A DNA stretch of 56,025 nucleotides from an uncultured Lachnospiraceae bacterium (GCA_910585995.1 CAJUGG010000031.1:1-56025), one strand, 5' to 3'; shown: positions 40,969-50,130, counted from the first letter of the stretch. A program made the numbers and translations. Notes: generated from the letters alone by a model not told the origin.

Positions 40969-42009
40969 CTATGGAAAGACCACCTGAGAAGTATCCTGCG
41001 CTACAATCAGCACCTGTGTGACCTCCTGATCTGCAAGCCACGTTCCCATGTCCACCCGGATATACCGGGGGTCTAACACAGTAATCCGTCCATAATGCGC
41101 AGTTAAAAAGGGCACCAGGCAATTGGCATACGAATCCTTTAACACCGCCAGATGCCCTTCTTTTCCTTCTGTTGTGATCTGTACGACCCCATGATTCCCG
41201 TCTAAGAAAAATCCATATGCATCCTCCGTCTTCAGATAGGATTCCTGATAGAGTCCCTGCACCTTGGATTCTCCCAGATCATATATCACTTCGCATGCAA
41301 TCCCCGGATCATAAAGTGTGATCACATCCGGCTGTCTGGCATAATGGATCTTTCCATAATGTGTCCCTAAAAAATCTTCCTTCACTACCTGTATGTTCAA
41401 CTCTTCCAGCTCAAGAGGCGTAAGTCCCTGCTCCTTCGCCCATGCCTCATAGGCATAATAGGCGCCAAGCATCGTCCAGTGGTGATCGGTCCGATAATAG
41501 ATCTCTTCCTCCTGATGCCTGGACAGATTCTCACAGACCAGATCTTCCGATCCGGTAAAAGAGACAAAATACGGCCTTTTCTCTGTCAGCACTGCACCTG
41601 CCGGCGGTACATGAATCCGGCTGACCACACCCATGCCAAACTGCTCCTGCATCTTTTTTTGTATTGCATCCCAGTCAGCAATCTGTTGATTCTCTGAAAA
41701 CAGATAGCCATCCTTTCCTATATAAATACCTTTGAGTTCCCTCTTCCCCAACAACAGTTCGCAGCGATTCTTAAGCCCCACCCAAAGATCTCTCCCTGGG
41801 AACTGATCCACAAGCCATGTCTCGTATTCCTTTCCATAGCTTCCGCTTGTCACCGCCTCCCAGGAATACACAGGCTTTTGGGCCAATCTGCGTTTTTCCC
41901 AAGCCGAATACAGCCGGTCTTCGCTTACAAGGTCTCCGATCCACATAGTGTACAGCAAAACAAAAAACAACGCACAGACAATCTCCTCTTTTCTTCTCTT
42001 TCCTCTCAT
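40969..42009 (-). CDS. DHHW/AlgX-like surface O-acetylation partner protein
   Basis: About 346 aa. A single N-terminal membrane anchor (about 10-27, VCALFFVLLYTMWIGDL) is followed by an extracytoplasmic domain with YYRTDHHWTMLGAYYAYEAW, the DHHW motif of the AlgX/AlgJ SGNH-hydrolase-like family; LAVLKDSYANCLVPFL is the matching Ser-containing block. It sits 13 nt after the MBOAT gene, and the two usually work together to O-acetylate a cell-surface polymer. The start at 42009 has GGAGGAG very close upstream. Confidence 0.85.
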   Translation of the reverse strand: MRGKRRKEEIVCALFFVLLYTMWIGDLVSEDRLYSAWEKRRLAQKPVYSWEAVTSGSYGKEYETWLVDQFPGRDLWVGLKNRCELLLGKRELKGIYIGKDGYLFSENQQIADWDAIQKKMQEQFGMGVVSRIHVPPAGAVLTEKRPYFVSFTGSEDLVCENLSRHQEEEIYYRTDHHWTMLGAYYAYEAWAKEQGLTPLELEELNIQVVKEDFLGTHYGKIHYARQPDVITLYDPGIACEVIYDLGESKVQGLYQESYLKTEDAYGFFLDGNHGVVQITTEGKEGHLAVLKDSYANCLVPFLTAHYGRITVLDPRYIRVDMGTWLADQEVTQVLIVAQDTSQVVFP

Positions 42010-42022
42010 ACTCCTCCGACTC

Positions 42023-43342
42023 TCAAAACCGAAAATACAAAAACGGATTATAAGATGCATCCACCAAATACGCGATGGACAGGACAAACAGCACCGCCCA
42101 GATGACAGGAGATCTCTTCAAGCTCTTTCCTGCTCCCACAGAGCCTATTCCCCCTAAGATCAACAACGGCCCATAGCCAGACAACAGCCAGAGTGTCCTT
42201 GCATCATACAGTCTGTGCGTACTGCCAAACAGCATCCCAATCCACAAAAGCCCATCGAAAAGCCCATTGATGGCAAAGACGGTCATCCCAATCAGCACAG
42301 CCGCCAGAGTATAGAGATGCCCAAAAACTGCCGGAAGCTTTGAAAGCCATCCCAGCAAAAAACATTTTTCCAGCATCAACAGCACGCCAAAATACAACCC
42401 CCAGACAAGGAAATTCATACCTTTTCCATGCCAGATGCCGGTCAGCGCCCATACCACGAGCAGGTTGCGGCACTGTATCAGAAGGCCTTTTCTATTGCCG
42501 CCAAGCGGGATATAGACATAATCCCGAAACCATTGTCCCAGAGAAATATGCCATCTTCTCCAAAACTCAGTGATGCTCTTGGCCGCATAGGGATAGTGAA
42601 AATTTTCTTTCAGGTGAAATCCCAGCATCTGTCCCATCCCAATCGCCATATCCGAATACCCGGAAAAATCAAAATATAACTGAAGTGCAAATGCAAAACT
42701 TCCAATCCATGCACCAACAAGTGTCATCTCGCCTGGAGGAATCCTCTGAATCTCCTCCCATATCAACCCGATCTGATTGGCCAGCAATACTTTTTTGCCA
42801 AGTCCGGTACAGAACCTGCCTATACCCTGATATGCATCGTCCCAGGATAACGTCCGATGGGAGATCTCTGCTGCCACATCCTTGTATTTTACAATCGGAC
42901 CTGCAATCAACTGGGGAAACATAGAGACATAGGCCCCAAATGCGATCAGATCTCTCTGAGCCGGGACTTCTCCCCGATAGACATCAATCGTATAGGACAT
43001 GGTCTGAAATGTATAAAAAGAGATGCCTACCGGCAGCGGAAACAACCCAGAATATTTAAAAAGTCCCAAAAGAGAGAGATTGACAACTACGGATTCTAAA
43101 AGCACTCCTTTGGCCAGCAGATACTGGCCAGTGGATTTTGCATATTCTAAAAGCCTTCCATTTCCATAGTCCAGAATAGTAGAAAAAAGCATGAGTCCGA
43201 TATACACCGGTTCTCCCCATGCATAAAAGACAAGACTGCCAAGAAAAAGTACCAGATTGCCGTATCTTTTGGCAGCAAGCACATAGATTGTCAAAAATAC
43301 CGGCAAGAACCGGCAGATAAATATCAGACTGGAAAATACCAT
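42023..43342 (-). CDS. MBOAT-family O-acyltransferase (AlgI/DltB-like)
   Basis: 439 aa, polytopic with ten or more membrane segments. ITEFWRRWHISLGQWFRDYV is the family core, and the catalytic His lies in GIWHGKGMNFLVWG. It moves acyl, usually acetyl, groups across the membrane to a surface polysaccharide or teichoic acid, with the DHHW protein as partner. It starts 3 nt after the DUF4358 lipoprotein stop, so the three genes form one operon. Confidence 0.93.
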   Translation of the reverse strand: MVFSSLIFICRFLPVFLTIYVLAAKRYGNLVLFLGSLVFYAWGEPVYIGLMLFSTILDYGNGRLLEYAKSTGQYLLAKGVLLESVVVNLSLLGLFKYSGLFPLPVGISFYTFQTMSYTIDVYRGEVPAQRDLIAFGAYVSMFPQLIAGPIVKYKDVAAEISHRTLSWDDAYQGIGRFCTGLGKKVLLANQIGLIWEEIQRIPPGEMTLVGAWIGSFAFALQLYFDFSGYSDMAIGMGQMLGFHLKENFHYPYAAKSITEFWRRWHISLGQWFRDYVYIPLGGNRKGLLIQCRNLLVVWALTGIWHGKGMNFLVWGLYFGVLLMLEKCFLLGWLSKLPAVFGHLYTLAAVLIGMTVFAINGLFDGLLWIGMLFGSTHRLYDARTLWLLSGYGPLLILGGIGSVGAGKSLKRSPVIWAVLFVLSIAYLVDASYNPFLYFRF

Positions 43343-43345
43343 CGT

Positions 43346-43891
43346 TTACTTTGTCAGTTCCTTTTGAATCACCGAAAGTGCCTGTTCGTTCACATCGATA
43401 CATGCTTCCATCGCAGCTTCCTCTTCTTGTTGATCGTTCATAGATCCCCCAAGCTGTACGAAGCAAACATAATTACCATAAGTTTCAACCACAGAAGCCT
43501 GGATCTTGGGAATATTCATAGGATACTGCATGGTGTCCGCAACCAACTGCTCTCTGTATGCCGTCAAAGCCTCTTCTACCTTTTCTGTCTCTTCTGCTTT
43601 GGCTTTAATGACAATCAGCGCATCCACATTGGCTGAGATCATAGGAGTCTGTCCATAGAACTCTTCATAGAGATCGGAAGAGACCCCATACCAGTCCTCT
43701 AAGTATTCTGGTGTCAGCTCCATATCTGCCCAATACTCGTCTCCTAACTCCGATGCGACTGCTTCCACCAACACCTTCGCAGACACATCATCCCGAAAAC
43801 CGCTTTCTTCGTCTTCCACATGGATATTTCCGCTTCCACAGCCCATGCAAAGACAGAGCACAAGCATAAATAATCCCCATCCTCTTTTCAT
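43346..43891 (-). CDS. DUF4358 lipoprotein
   Basis: About 181 aa. Signal peptide with lipobox LCLCMGCGSG. The mature part contains YWADMELTPEYLEDWYGV and ALTAYREQLVADTMQYP, typical of DUF4358, a Clostridia family of unknown function often found with MBOAT genes. The start at 43891 has AAGAGGTG upstream. First gene of the acetylation operon, so it may assist that system at the cell surface. Confidence 0.85.
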   Translation of the reverse strand: MKRGWGLFMLVLCLCMGCGSGNIHVEDEESGFRDDVSAKVLVEAVASELGDEYWADMELTPEYLEDWYGVSSDLYEEFYGQTPMISANVDALIVIKAKAEETEKVEEALTAYREQLVADTMQYPMNIPKIQASVVETYGNYVCFVQLGGSMNDQQEEEAAMEACIDVNEQALSVIQKELTK

Positions 43892-43934
43892 TATTATCAC
43901 CTCTTGCGATTTAGTATTTTCTATTTTCTCTATC

Positions 43935-44690
43935 TTATACCATATGTTTGGAAGATTCCATACGCTGCACACGTTCCACCAGCTCCATATCCGCATCCAG
44001 CGCATCTATCACCAACTCCTGAAGCTCCAGATTCTGCATCCAGTTCTTATGGAAAAAAAGTTTCCACATAATGCGTCGGCAAAACTGCTTTAATTTTTGT
44101 GCGTCAAATACATTCAAGTCTCCTTTTTTCATACTCTTATATAGTGTCTCCGGAATATCATGGAGCACAAACTGTTCCAGCGACTCCTGCTTCTTCTCCA
44201 GTCTCTCTGTCTCCTCTGCAAAACAGTAAAATAAAAAAGGCAGGAACAATATAAGACCTGCTTCTTCTAATTTTTGTGCGGAAGAATCGGCTAACGTAAT
44301 CGTATGAATTGGCAGAATAATCCGCTCATGACTCGGAAACTCCAAAGTAGTGCAAAATTCTTCTCTGGAATTTTTCCCAAAATAGATCATATGCGGCTCC
44401 CGAATCTGCACAACCGTATGTTCCAGGGCGTCCGCATAGTGAAAGGCACATCCCCGGTCTTCGGCATAGATTTGCAAGCAGCCGTCAAAACGCCGAATCT
44501 GAAATTCATAACGGTTTGCACATCCTATGATCAGCCACACACTGATCACTTCATGTTCATTCCATTCTTTCCGTACACATTCTTCATCTTCATATTCTGT
44601 CTGAAAAAGACGATTGACCATACGGATCAGGGCACGATCCGAAAGCCTGAAAATCGCTTTCATCATCCATGCATCCTCCCTGAGATACAT
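43935..44690 (-). CDS. Conserved Clostridia protein, possibly PD-(D/E)XK/Rpn-related
   Basis: About 251 aa, no signal peptide. The N-terminal DAWMMKAIFRLSDRALIRMVNRLF and the middle YEFQIRRFDGCLQIYAEDRG (in part) recall a family frequent in Lachnospiraceae that I associate with Rpn-like (PD-(D/E)XK) proteins. The motif is not clear enough to claim nuclease activity. The start at 44690 has AAGGAG upstream. A consensus promoter lies 120 nt further out. It precedes the acetylation operon on the same strand by 44 nt, but a functional link is not evident. Confidence 0.6.
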   Translation of the reverse strand: MYLREDAWMMKAIFRLSDRALIRMVNRLFQTEYEDEECVRKEWNEHEVISVWLIIGCANRYEFQIRRFDGCLQIYAEDRGCAFHYADALEHTVVQIREPHMIYFGKNSREEFCTTLEFPSHERIILPIHTITLADSSAQKLEEAGLILFLPFLFYCFAEETERLEKKQESLEQFVLHDIPETLYKSMKKGDLNVFDAQKLKQFCRRIMWKLFFHKNWMQNLELQELVIDALDADMELVERVQRMESSKHMV

Positions 44691-44809
44691 ACACATTCTC
44701 CTTTCTTTTTCAAACCCGGCATACGAATCTTGTTTACCATATGAAAAAACAGGAAACTGCGTCATGGACTTACGACTTTTGAATAGGGATTTATTTCTTA
44801 GACTCTCTT

Positions 44810-44838
44810 AGAATATAGAATTATGGAGGGCTTGTCAA
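44810..44838 (-). promoter_or_regulatory. Promoter of the 251-aa protein gene
   Basis: Minus strand: -35 TTGACA (44833-44838), 17-bp spacer, -10 TATTCT (44810-44815). A leader of more than 100 nt follows with no recognised riboswitch. Confidence 0.7.
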
Positions 44839-44902
44839 GCTTCTCAGACACAAAACAGCATAAATTTCACACAGAAACTGCCATTTGTGACGCTTCCGCA
44901 AG

Positions 44903-44936
44903 AAAAAAGCCGCCACATCCTATCTTCTGCGGCGAC
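44903..44936 (-). terminator. Terminator of the HPr-like gene
   Basis: Minus strand: GTCGCCGCA and TGTGGCGGC pair around a 10-nt loop, followed by TTTTTT. Confidence 0.75.
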
Positions 44937-44957
44937 CTTTTACCAGGTCTCTTTCTG

Positions 44958-45224
44958 TTATTCTTGGCAATCCAGATTCTCCAAAAATGTAACGATTTTT
45001 TTTAGAGCCTGTTCTTCATCATCCCCATAACATTCAACCGTCACTTCATCTCCCGGACAAACGGGAAACGCCAGCAGGCTCATGAGACTTTTGCAGTTCA
45101 TCTTGTGCTCCCCACAGGTTAACATAATATGCGAACTGCACTTATTCGCGATACTCACCATATCCCCCGCCGGACGAAGGTGCAGACCTGACTCGTTGTG
45201 TATGGTAAGTGTCTTTTGCACCAC
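44958..45224 (-). CDS. HPr-family phosphocarrier-like protein
   Basis: 88 aa, standard HPr size. The phosphorylatable His is in ESGLHLRPAGDMV (HPr His-15 equivalent), and the regulatory-Ser region is KSLMSLLAF, where HPr usually has KSIMGVM. Several Cys residues are unusual for HPr. GTG at 45224 is chosen as start because GGAGGA lies 9 nt upstream; GTG at 45233 is too close to it. It may be a specialised phosphocarrier, or a Crh-like regulator. It lies 330 nt downstream of the xylulokinase gene on the same strand. Confidence 0.82.
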   Translation of the reverse strand: MVQKTLTIHNESGLHLRPAGDMVSIANKCSSHIMLTCGEHKMNCKSLMSLLAFPVCPGDEVTVECYGDDEEQALKKIVTFLENLDCQE

Positions 45225-45296
45225 AACAATCACTCCTCCAATTTCTATAGTATCTGTATGCCTACCCCAACAATACGTATTAACTATAACACAAAT

Positions 45297-45318
45297 GGAG
45301 TACGTTTACACGTACTCC
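45297..45318. other. Small perfect hairpin upstream of the HPr-like gene
   Basis: GGAGTACG and CGTACTCC around TTTACA, about 75 nt upstream of the start codon. It could end readthrough from the xylulokinase gene or act in regulation. Confidence 0.4.
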
Positions 45319-45380
45319 GCAGCATTTTTAACATATTGTTTACAATTTTATCCTTTTTGATACCATTTAATTTATGATAA

Positions 45381-45406
45381 CAGGTTTGCTGGCGAAGCCT
45401 GCAATC
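45381..45406 (+). repeat. Family-C short hairpin, copy C2
   Basis: CAGGTTTGCTGGCGAAGCCT followed by GCAATC, then seven T. It shares the GGTTTGCTGGCGAAGCCTG core with 9631-9667 but in plus orientation, opposite to the surrounding genes. The rest of the gap (45225-45553) contains no convincing gene. Confidence 0.5.
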
Positions 45407-45553
45407 TTTTTTTATACAAAAGGATTTTCTGTCGGATAGCGCTTTTCCATAGTGTCCAAAAGCCACCGCACCATGATGCGGATAATTTCCCTTGATCAGT
45501 ACATGGCGATAGAATCTCTTCATCTGAGGAATCACAAAGTCAGGACGGACCCG

Positions 45554-47023
45554 TCACTGAATCACATCAAACAACGCCTTACAAGCCGGATAGATCTCTT
45601 TAAACTGCTGATAGCGTTCTTCATATTTCGCCGCCAGCTCCGGTGTTGGCTCTACAGTGTCTGTCACCTTCACCAGCTTAGCTGCTGCCTCTTCCACATC
45701 CTTATACTCGCCGCAAGCCACAGCCGCCAGCATCGCTCCGCCCAGCGCCGGACCCTCCTCGCTCTCGATCACATCCACTTTAATATTCATCACATTGGCG
45801 ATGATTTTCTTCCACAGCGGACTTTTCGCACCCCCACCGCAGATCTTGGTACGCTCTATTGAGATCCCCAGCGACTTTGCCACCTCAAAAGAATCCCTGA
45901 GCGCAAATGCCACGCCTTCTAAGACTGCCTGCGTCATATCCGCACGCGTCGTATCCATCGTCATACCGACAAATGTCCCTCTCGCATTGGGATTGTTGTG
46001 CGGTGACCGCTCTCCCATCAGATACGGCAGAAAATACACATGATTCTCCCCTAACTTCTCAATCGCCTCCTGCTCCGCTGCATAATCCTGTGTCCCTATG
46101 ATCTCATCCATCCACCACTTGTTGCAGGAAGCCGCACTTAGCATACACCCCATCAAGTGATAATGCCCGTCCGCGTGAGCAAACGCATGCAGCGCATTAT
46201 GCCGATCCACCCCAAACTTTTTCGAAGAAATAAAGATCGTCCCGCTGGTGCCAAGCGAGATATTGCACATCCCATCGCCCACAGTACCCGTCCCCACAGC
46301 TGCTGCTGCATTGTCTCCGGCTCCCGCCACGACCTTCACAGTCTTGGGAAGACCTAATTCTTCTGCAATCTCAGGGAGCAGCACTCCCACTGCCTCATAG
46401 GACTCATAGACCTTCGCCAGTTGTTCCTTACGGATACCGCAGATCTTTAACATCTCCTGCGACCAGCAGCGGTTCTTTACATCAAAAAGCAGCATCCCCG
46501 ACGCATCTGACACATCCGTACAGTGCACTCCGGACAGCTTATAGGCAATATAGTCTTTGGGCAGCATAATCTTTTGTATCCTGGCAAAATTCTCAGGTTC
46601 TTTATTTTTCACCCACAAAATTTTCGGAGCCGTAAACCCAGTAAATGAGATATTAGCCGTATATGCAGACAATTTTTCTTTTCCAATCACCTGGTTTAAA
46701 TAATCACATTCCTCGTAGGTCCGTCCATCATTCCACAATAGAGCCGGGCGGATCACCTGATCTTTTTCATCCAGGATCACCAGCCCATGCATCTGTCCCC
46801 CAAAGCTGATCCCACCCACCTGGCTGGTATCACAGTCTGCCATCAGCTCTTTCAGCCCTTCCATGGTCTTTGTAAACCAGTCTTCTGGATTCTGCTCCGA
46901 CCATCCCGGATGGGGAAAATACAAAGGATATTCTCTGGATACGATTTTTTGAATCGCACCATTTCCATCCATTAACAACAGCTTGACTGCCGATGTTCCA
47001 AGATCTACGCCAATATAAAGCAT
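45554..47023 (-). CDS. xylB: Xylulokinase
   Basis: 489 aa, the usual XylB length. GVDLGTSAVKLLLMDGNG opens the first domain, GGQMHGLVILD is the xylulose-binding segment and the catalytic Asp lies in AGAGDNAAAAVGTG. MGERSPHNNPNARGTFVGM and ICGGGAKSPLWKKI complete the family pattern. It phosphorylates D-xylulose at O-5 with ATP, feeding the pentose phosphate pathway. The start at 47023 has AGGAGGAAT upstream. It follows the chromate transporter genes on the same strand by 170 bp; no xylose isomerase is nearby. Confidence 0.93.
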   Translation of the reverse strand: MLYIGVDLGTSAVKLLLMDGNGAIQKIVSREYPLYFPHPGWSEQNPEDWFTKTMEGLKELMADCDTSQVGGISFGGQMHGLVILDEKDQVIRPALLWNDGRTYEECDYLNQVIGKEKLSAYTANISFTGFTAPKILWVKNKEPENFARIQKIMLPKDYIAYKLSGVHCTDVSDASGMLLFDVKNRCWSQEMLKICGIRKEQLAKVYESYEAVGVLLPEIAEELGLPKTVKVVAGAGDNAAAAVGTGTVGDGMCNISLGTSGTIFISSKKFGVDRHNALHAFAHADGHYHLMGCMLSAASCNKWWMDEIIGTQDYAAEQEAIEKLGENHVYFLPYLMGERSPHNNPNARGTFVGMTMDTTRADMTQAVLEGVAFALRDSFEVAKSLGISIERTKICGGGAKSPLWKKIIANVMNIKVDVIESEEGPALGGAMLAAVACGEYKDVEEAAAKLVKVTDTVEPTPELAAKYEERYQQFKEIYPACKALFDVIQ

Positions 47024-47192
47024 ATTATTCCTCCTTCTTCCAATGTTGCGTGCTCGTGCACATTCATGATGACGAAATCGAGAGCTATACACGGACAAAG
47101 GCTCTCTTGGCAGAGCACCCGGACATCCATGCCCTCTTTTTCGCTGCTGCCGGCGTCCATGGAGGCTGCCGCGCCGCGCTTCTCTTCACTGG

Positions 47193-47765
47193 TTATCCAA
47201 ACATATGCAGATACCCTGCCCCAATCCCTACAAGAGCCGACGCCAGAATATAGAGAACTGGATGCTTGTTGAATTTTTTAATCGCCCAGTACAGGATCAC
47301 TGCCAGCACGATGCCGAACCAGTTAAAAGCGCCTGCCAGGTTCCCTGGAAGCTCTGTAACGTGTACAAGCGTAGCCAGGACTACAGAAAAGCCAGCGGCT
47401 GCAATCAGCCCCGTAGAAGCCGGCCTGAGTCCATAGAAGATATGCTGTACCAGATCACTTTCCTTAAAGCGGTCCAGCACCTTTGAGACCAAGATAATCA
47501 CAATGACCGAAGGACAGATAAGCCCCAGCGTCGCCACGACGCCTCCCACCAGTCCATAGGTGTGATAGCCTGCATAGGTCGCCGCATTGACACCGATCGC
47601 ACCGGGCGTAGACTCTGAGATGGCAATGAGGTCCATCAGGTCATTCTGCGTAAACCATCCCGTCTTCTGACTGATCTCCTGTAAAAAAGGAAGCGTTGCC
47701 AGTCCACCTCCCACTGCGAACAATCCTGCTTTAAAAAATTCAAAAAACAATCGAATCAGTATCAT
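47193..47765 (-). CDS. Chromate transporter family protein, second half-size subunit
   Basis: 190 aa, about half a classical ChrA. FKAGLFAVGGGLATLPFLQ and ISESTPGAIGVNAATYAGY are the conserved motifs, with five to six membrane segments. It overlaps the stop of the first subunit by 4 nt, so the two are coupled and probably form a heterodimer with opposite topology. The physiological substrate in gut Clostridia is unproven. Confidence 0.9.
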   Translation of the reverse strand: MILIRLFFEFFKAGLFAVGGGLATLPFLQEISQKTGWFTQNDLMDLIAISESTPGAIGVNAATYAGYHTYGLVGGVVATLGLICPSVIVIILVSKVLDRFKESDLVQHIFYGLRPASTGLIAAAGFSVVLATLVHVTELPGNLAGAFNWFGIVLAVILYWAIKKFNKHPVLYILASALVGIGAGYLHMFG

Positions 47766-48346
47766 CGTTCTGTCTCCTTCTTCCCATTGCCTCCATGCAG
47801 CACCACGCCAGCCACACCCGCGATCACCACATAGACGATAGGTGAGACGGAAAATAAATCAGGATAAAAGCTCTGTCCCACCGAAAGACCCGCTGACACC
47901 AGAAAAACCAGCAAAAAGATCGCAGTGGTTGGCTGATCGATCACAGACTTTTTCCAAAGCTTCTGCACCGCATTAAAAATCAGCACACAGACACAGACCC
48001 GTATCCCCTCAAATGCATACTGCACAACCTTAAGCTCTGCAAAATTGGTCAGACACGCTGCAATCACAGTGATAATCACAAGCGACGGAGAGATTACCCC
48101 TAACGTGGCAAAGATTCCTCCGATGATCCCTTCCTGCCGATACCCTATAAAGGTAGCCGTATTGACCGCGATCACTCCCGGGGTACACTGCCCAATAGCA
48201 TAGTAGTCCGCCAGCTCCTCTTCTGTCGCCCAGTGATGCTTTTCCACCACCTCCCGCTGCAGCATCGGCAGCATAGCATAGCCTCCGCCAAACGTCAGCC
48301 CGCCAATTCTTGCAAAGGTAAAAAACATCTCCCACAACGCTTTCAT
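47762..48346 (-). CDS. Chromate transporter family protein, first half-size subunit
   Basis: About 194 aa. FARIGGLTFGGGYAMLPMLQ and AIGQCTPGVIAVNTATFIGY match the family. The start at 48346 has GAGGAG upstream; a reading to 48385 overlaps nothing but lacks a ribosome site. It pairs with the downstream half-size gene in place of the single fused ChrA of proteobacteria. Confidence 0.9.
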   Translation of the reverse strand: MKALWEMFFTFARIGGLTFGGGYAMLPMLQREVVEKHHWATEEELADYYAIGQCTPGVIAVNTATFIGYRQEGIIGGIFATLGVISPSLVIITVIAACLTNFAELKVVQYAFEGIRVCVCVLIFNAVQKLWKKSVIDQPTTAIFLLVFLVSAGLSVGQSFYPDLFSVSPIVYVVIAGVAGVVLHGGNGKKETER

Positions 48347-48394
48347 CAATCTCTTACTCCTCTCATTTATATTATGATGCCACACCTCCTGGCA

Positions 48395-49525
48395 TCATTT
48401 CATTAGTGTATCCAGCTCGATCTCCACATAATCTCCCAGATCATGCGGTACTTCCATACAGAGCCATACCTTGCCGTCTTCCAGATAAGAATATCCATAT
48501 GGTGCGCTGCCATCCTCCGCATAATCATATCCATTCAGCGACCGCGCCAGCGCTTCCGGGCTTCCATAGAACGCCTTCATTCTCTCTGAAAAATAGCCCA
48601 TCTCTACTCCGTCCACATAGAATCCGGTTCCGGCAAACAGATTTTCTGCCGTTTTTTCCACATCCACATGATCTTTTAGACGAATACTCTCTCCTGTATT
48701 CATATCTATATTGTAGGTATATTTAAAAGTAAGCCTCTCTCCATCGGATTCTGCTACTCCATTCATCAGGATCGAGAGCGTGTCTGCGGTCATGGTCTTG
48801 ATCTCAAAGGAAACTTGATAGGTTCCATTTCCTTCCCATTCATTCAGCACCCGCTCTTCTGTGCCCAAAAAGATGCGGTTCCATTTGCCCTGAATCTCCC
48901 CGTCTTCCAAATCCGTAATCTGCGGACATATGATCTGTATATCCCCTTCTCCCAGATTCATCTCCTCTACCTGATAGGGACTCTCCACATAAGGATACCA
49001 TTCCAGATATTCCTCATAGACGCTGTGACTGGTCTCTAACACCTTTCCTTCCACCGTCAAAAGCATCCGTTCACACTGATAGCAATCTAAAAAGGTATTA
49101 GTTAGACTGCCGATTACAATATACTCTCCGGCTGTCCCCATCCGGTTGACATAGTCCGCAAAAACCTGGTTAACATCCAAGATCACCACACGGTCTCCGC
49201 CTTGCATCCCAAAAGACACACTTTTTAGGCCGGCAGACGTATCCATATTCAATGCTTTCACCAGTTGTTCCATCACAATCTGTTCTGTTACTTCTTCCAC
49301 ATAGATGGTATCCTGTACAATATTTTCTGCCTGTTCGTCTCCACAATAGATATGCAGTGCAATCCCTTCCACCGTCTCTTCCACTGCCGGCTCCACCGTC
49401 TCTTCTATTGGAATAACCGCTTTTTTTGTCTCTGTCAAAAGTTCAGACCCTGTCTCTGTCCTCCCACATCCGGTCAGATCACATGCCAAGGCCAGCAAAA
49501 GAAGAAATCCTGTCCATTTTTTCAT
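48395..49525 (-). CDS. GerMN-domain lipoprotein with DUF3298-like C-terminus
   Basis: 376 aa. Lipobox LACDLTGCGR. A GerMN domain (about 55-165) with LVKALNMDTSAGLKSVSFGM and VILDVNQVFADYVN is followed by a second domain of the DUF3298/4163 type (about 200-376, YQVSFEIKTMTADTLSILMN in part). GerMN proteins act in sporulation, germination or at the cell surface. It precedes the chromate transporter genes by 48 nt, though joint function is unlikely. Confidence 0.82.
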   Translation of the reverse strand: MKKWTGFLLLLALACDLTGCGRTETGSELLTETKKAVIPIEETVEPAVEETVEGIALHIYCGDEQAENIVQDTIYVEEVTEQIVMEQLVKALNMDTSAGLKSVSFGMQGGDRVVILDVNQVFADYVNRMGTAGEYIVIGSLTNTFLDCYQCERMLLTVEGKVLETSHSVYEEYLEWYPYVESPYQVEEMNLGEGDIQIICPQITDLEDGEIQGKWNRIFLGTEERVLNEWEGNGTYQVSFEIKTMTADTLSILMNGVAESDGERLTFKYTYNIDMNTGESIRLKDHVDVEKTAENLFAGTGFYVDGVEMGYFSERMKAFYGSPEALARSLNGYDYAEDGSAPYGYSYLEDGKVWLCMEVPHDLGDYVEIELDTLMK

Positions 49526-49605
49526 ATTTTCACTTCCTCAATCTATTCTATGACTTTTATTTTTTTATTATAGCAGATAAATATTGAATATCTATTACGA
49601 AGTTC

Positions 49606-50103
49606 TTACTTTTTATTTTTGACTCTGCGAAACGGTTTTTCCAGCCAGCGCTTTACCACGATCTGTATCTCATCTGTAGCAGGGTCCACTGGCTCTGTCA
49701 GTATCGTAAAAAGTCCTGCCCGGTTAGCTCCCCAGATATCTGTAAAGATCTGATCTCCCACAAATAAAATCTCTCCTCTCTGAAGCCCCAGCTTTTCTAT
49801 AGCCTGTTCATATCCTCTTTTTTTCGGTTTCCCTGCTTTATGCACATAATCCGTATGAAGCCTGTCTGCAAAAGGCTTTACCCGCCCCTCGCCATTGTTG
49901 GAGACCAGCATCGTCTGAATCCCCAGTCCATGCAACCGTTCAAACAACTGTATCGTCTGCTCTTCCTCTTTGGCGCCATGGGGCACCAGCGTATTATCAA
50001 CATCAAATATGGCTCCCCGGTATCTTTTTGCCGCCTTCTCCCAGTCAAAGGTATAAACAGAAGCAATCATCTGATCCGGATACAGCTCATTTATCAAAAA
50101 CAT
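49606..50103 (-). CDS. yqeG: YqeG-family HAD IIIA-type phosphatase
   Basis: About 165 aa. The nucleophile motif is FDVDNTLVPHG, motif II VSNNGEG, the conserved Lys lies in HKAGKPKKRGYE and motif IV is FVGDQIFTDIWGANRAG. The family includes phosphatidylglycerophosphatase-type members, so a membrane-lipid role is possible. The start at 50103 has AAGGAGGAG upstream, and the promoter is at 50131-50159. Confidence 0.9.
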   Translation of the reverse strand: MFLINELYPDQMIASVYTFDWEKAAKRYRGAIFDVDNTLVPHGAKEEEQTIQLFERLHGLGIQTMLVSNNGEGRVKPFADRLHTDYVHKAGKPKKRGYEQAIEKLGLQRGEILFVGDQIFTDIWGANRAGLFTILTEPVDPATDEIQIVVKRWLEKPFRRVKNKK

Positions 50104-50130
50104 ATGTTCTTCTCCTCCTTTCACTCTCTT

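Noticed and set aside
45284..45535. 83-aa minus-strand open frame between the xylulokinase and HPr-like genes
   Set aside because: No ribosome site, composition unlike neighbours, and it runs through hairpins at 45297 and 45381. Treated as intergenic.
45554..47023. xylB as part of a xylose operon
   Set aside because: No xylose isomerase or xylose transporter is adjacent; neighbours are chromate transporter and HPr-like genes.
46993..47272. Overlapping plus-strand frames upstream of xylB
   Set aside because: They are antisense to the ends of xylB and a chromate transporter gene and show no family features.
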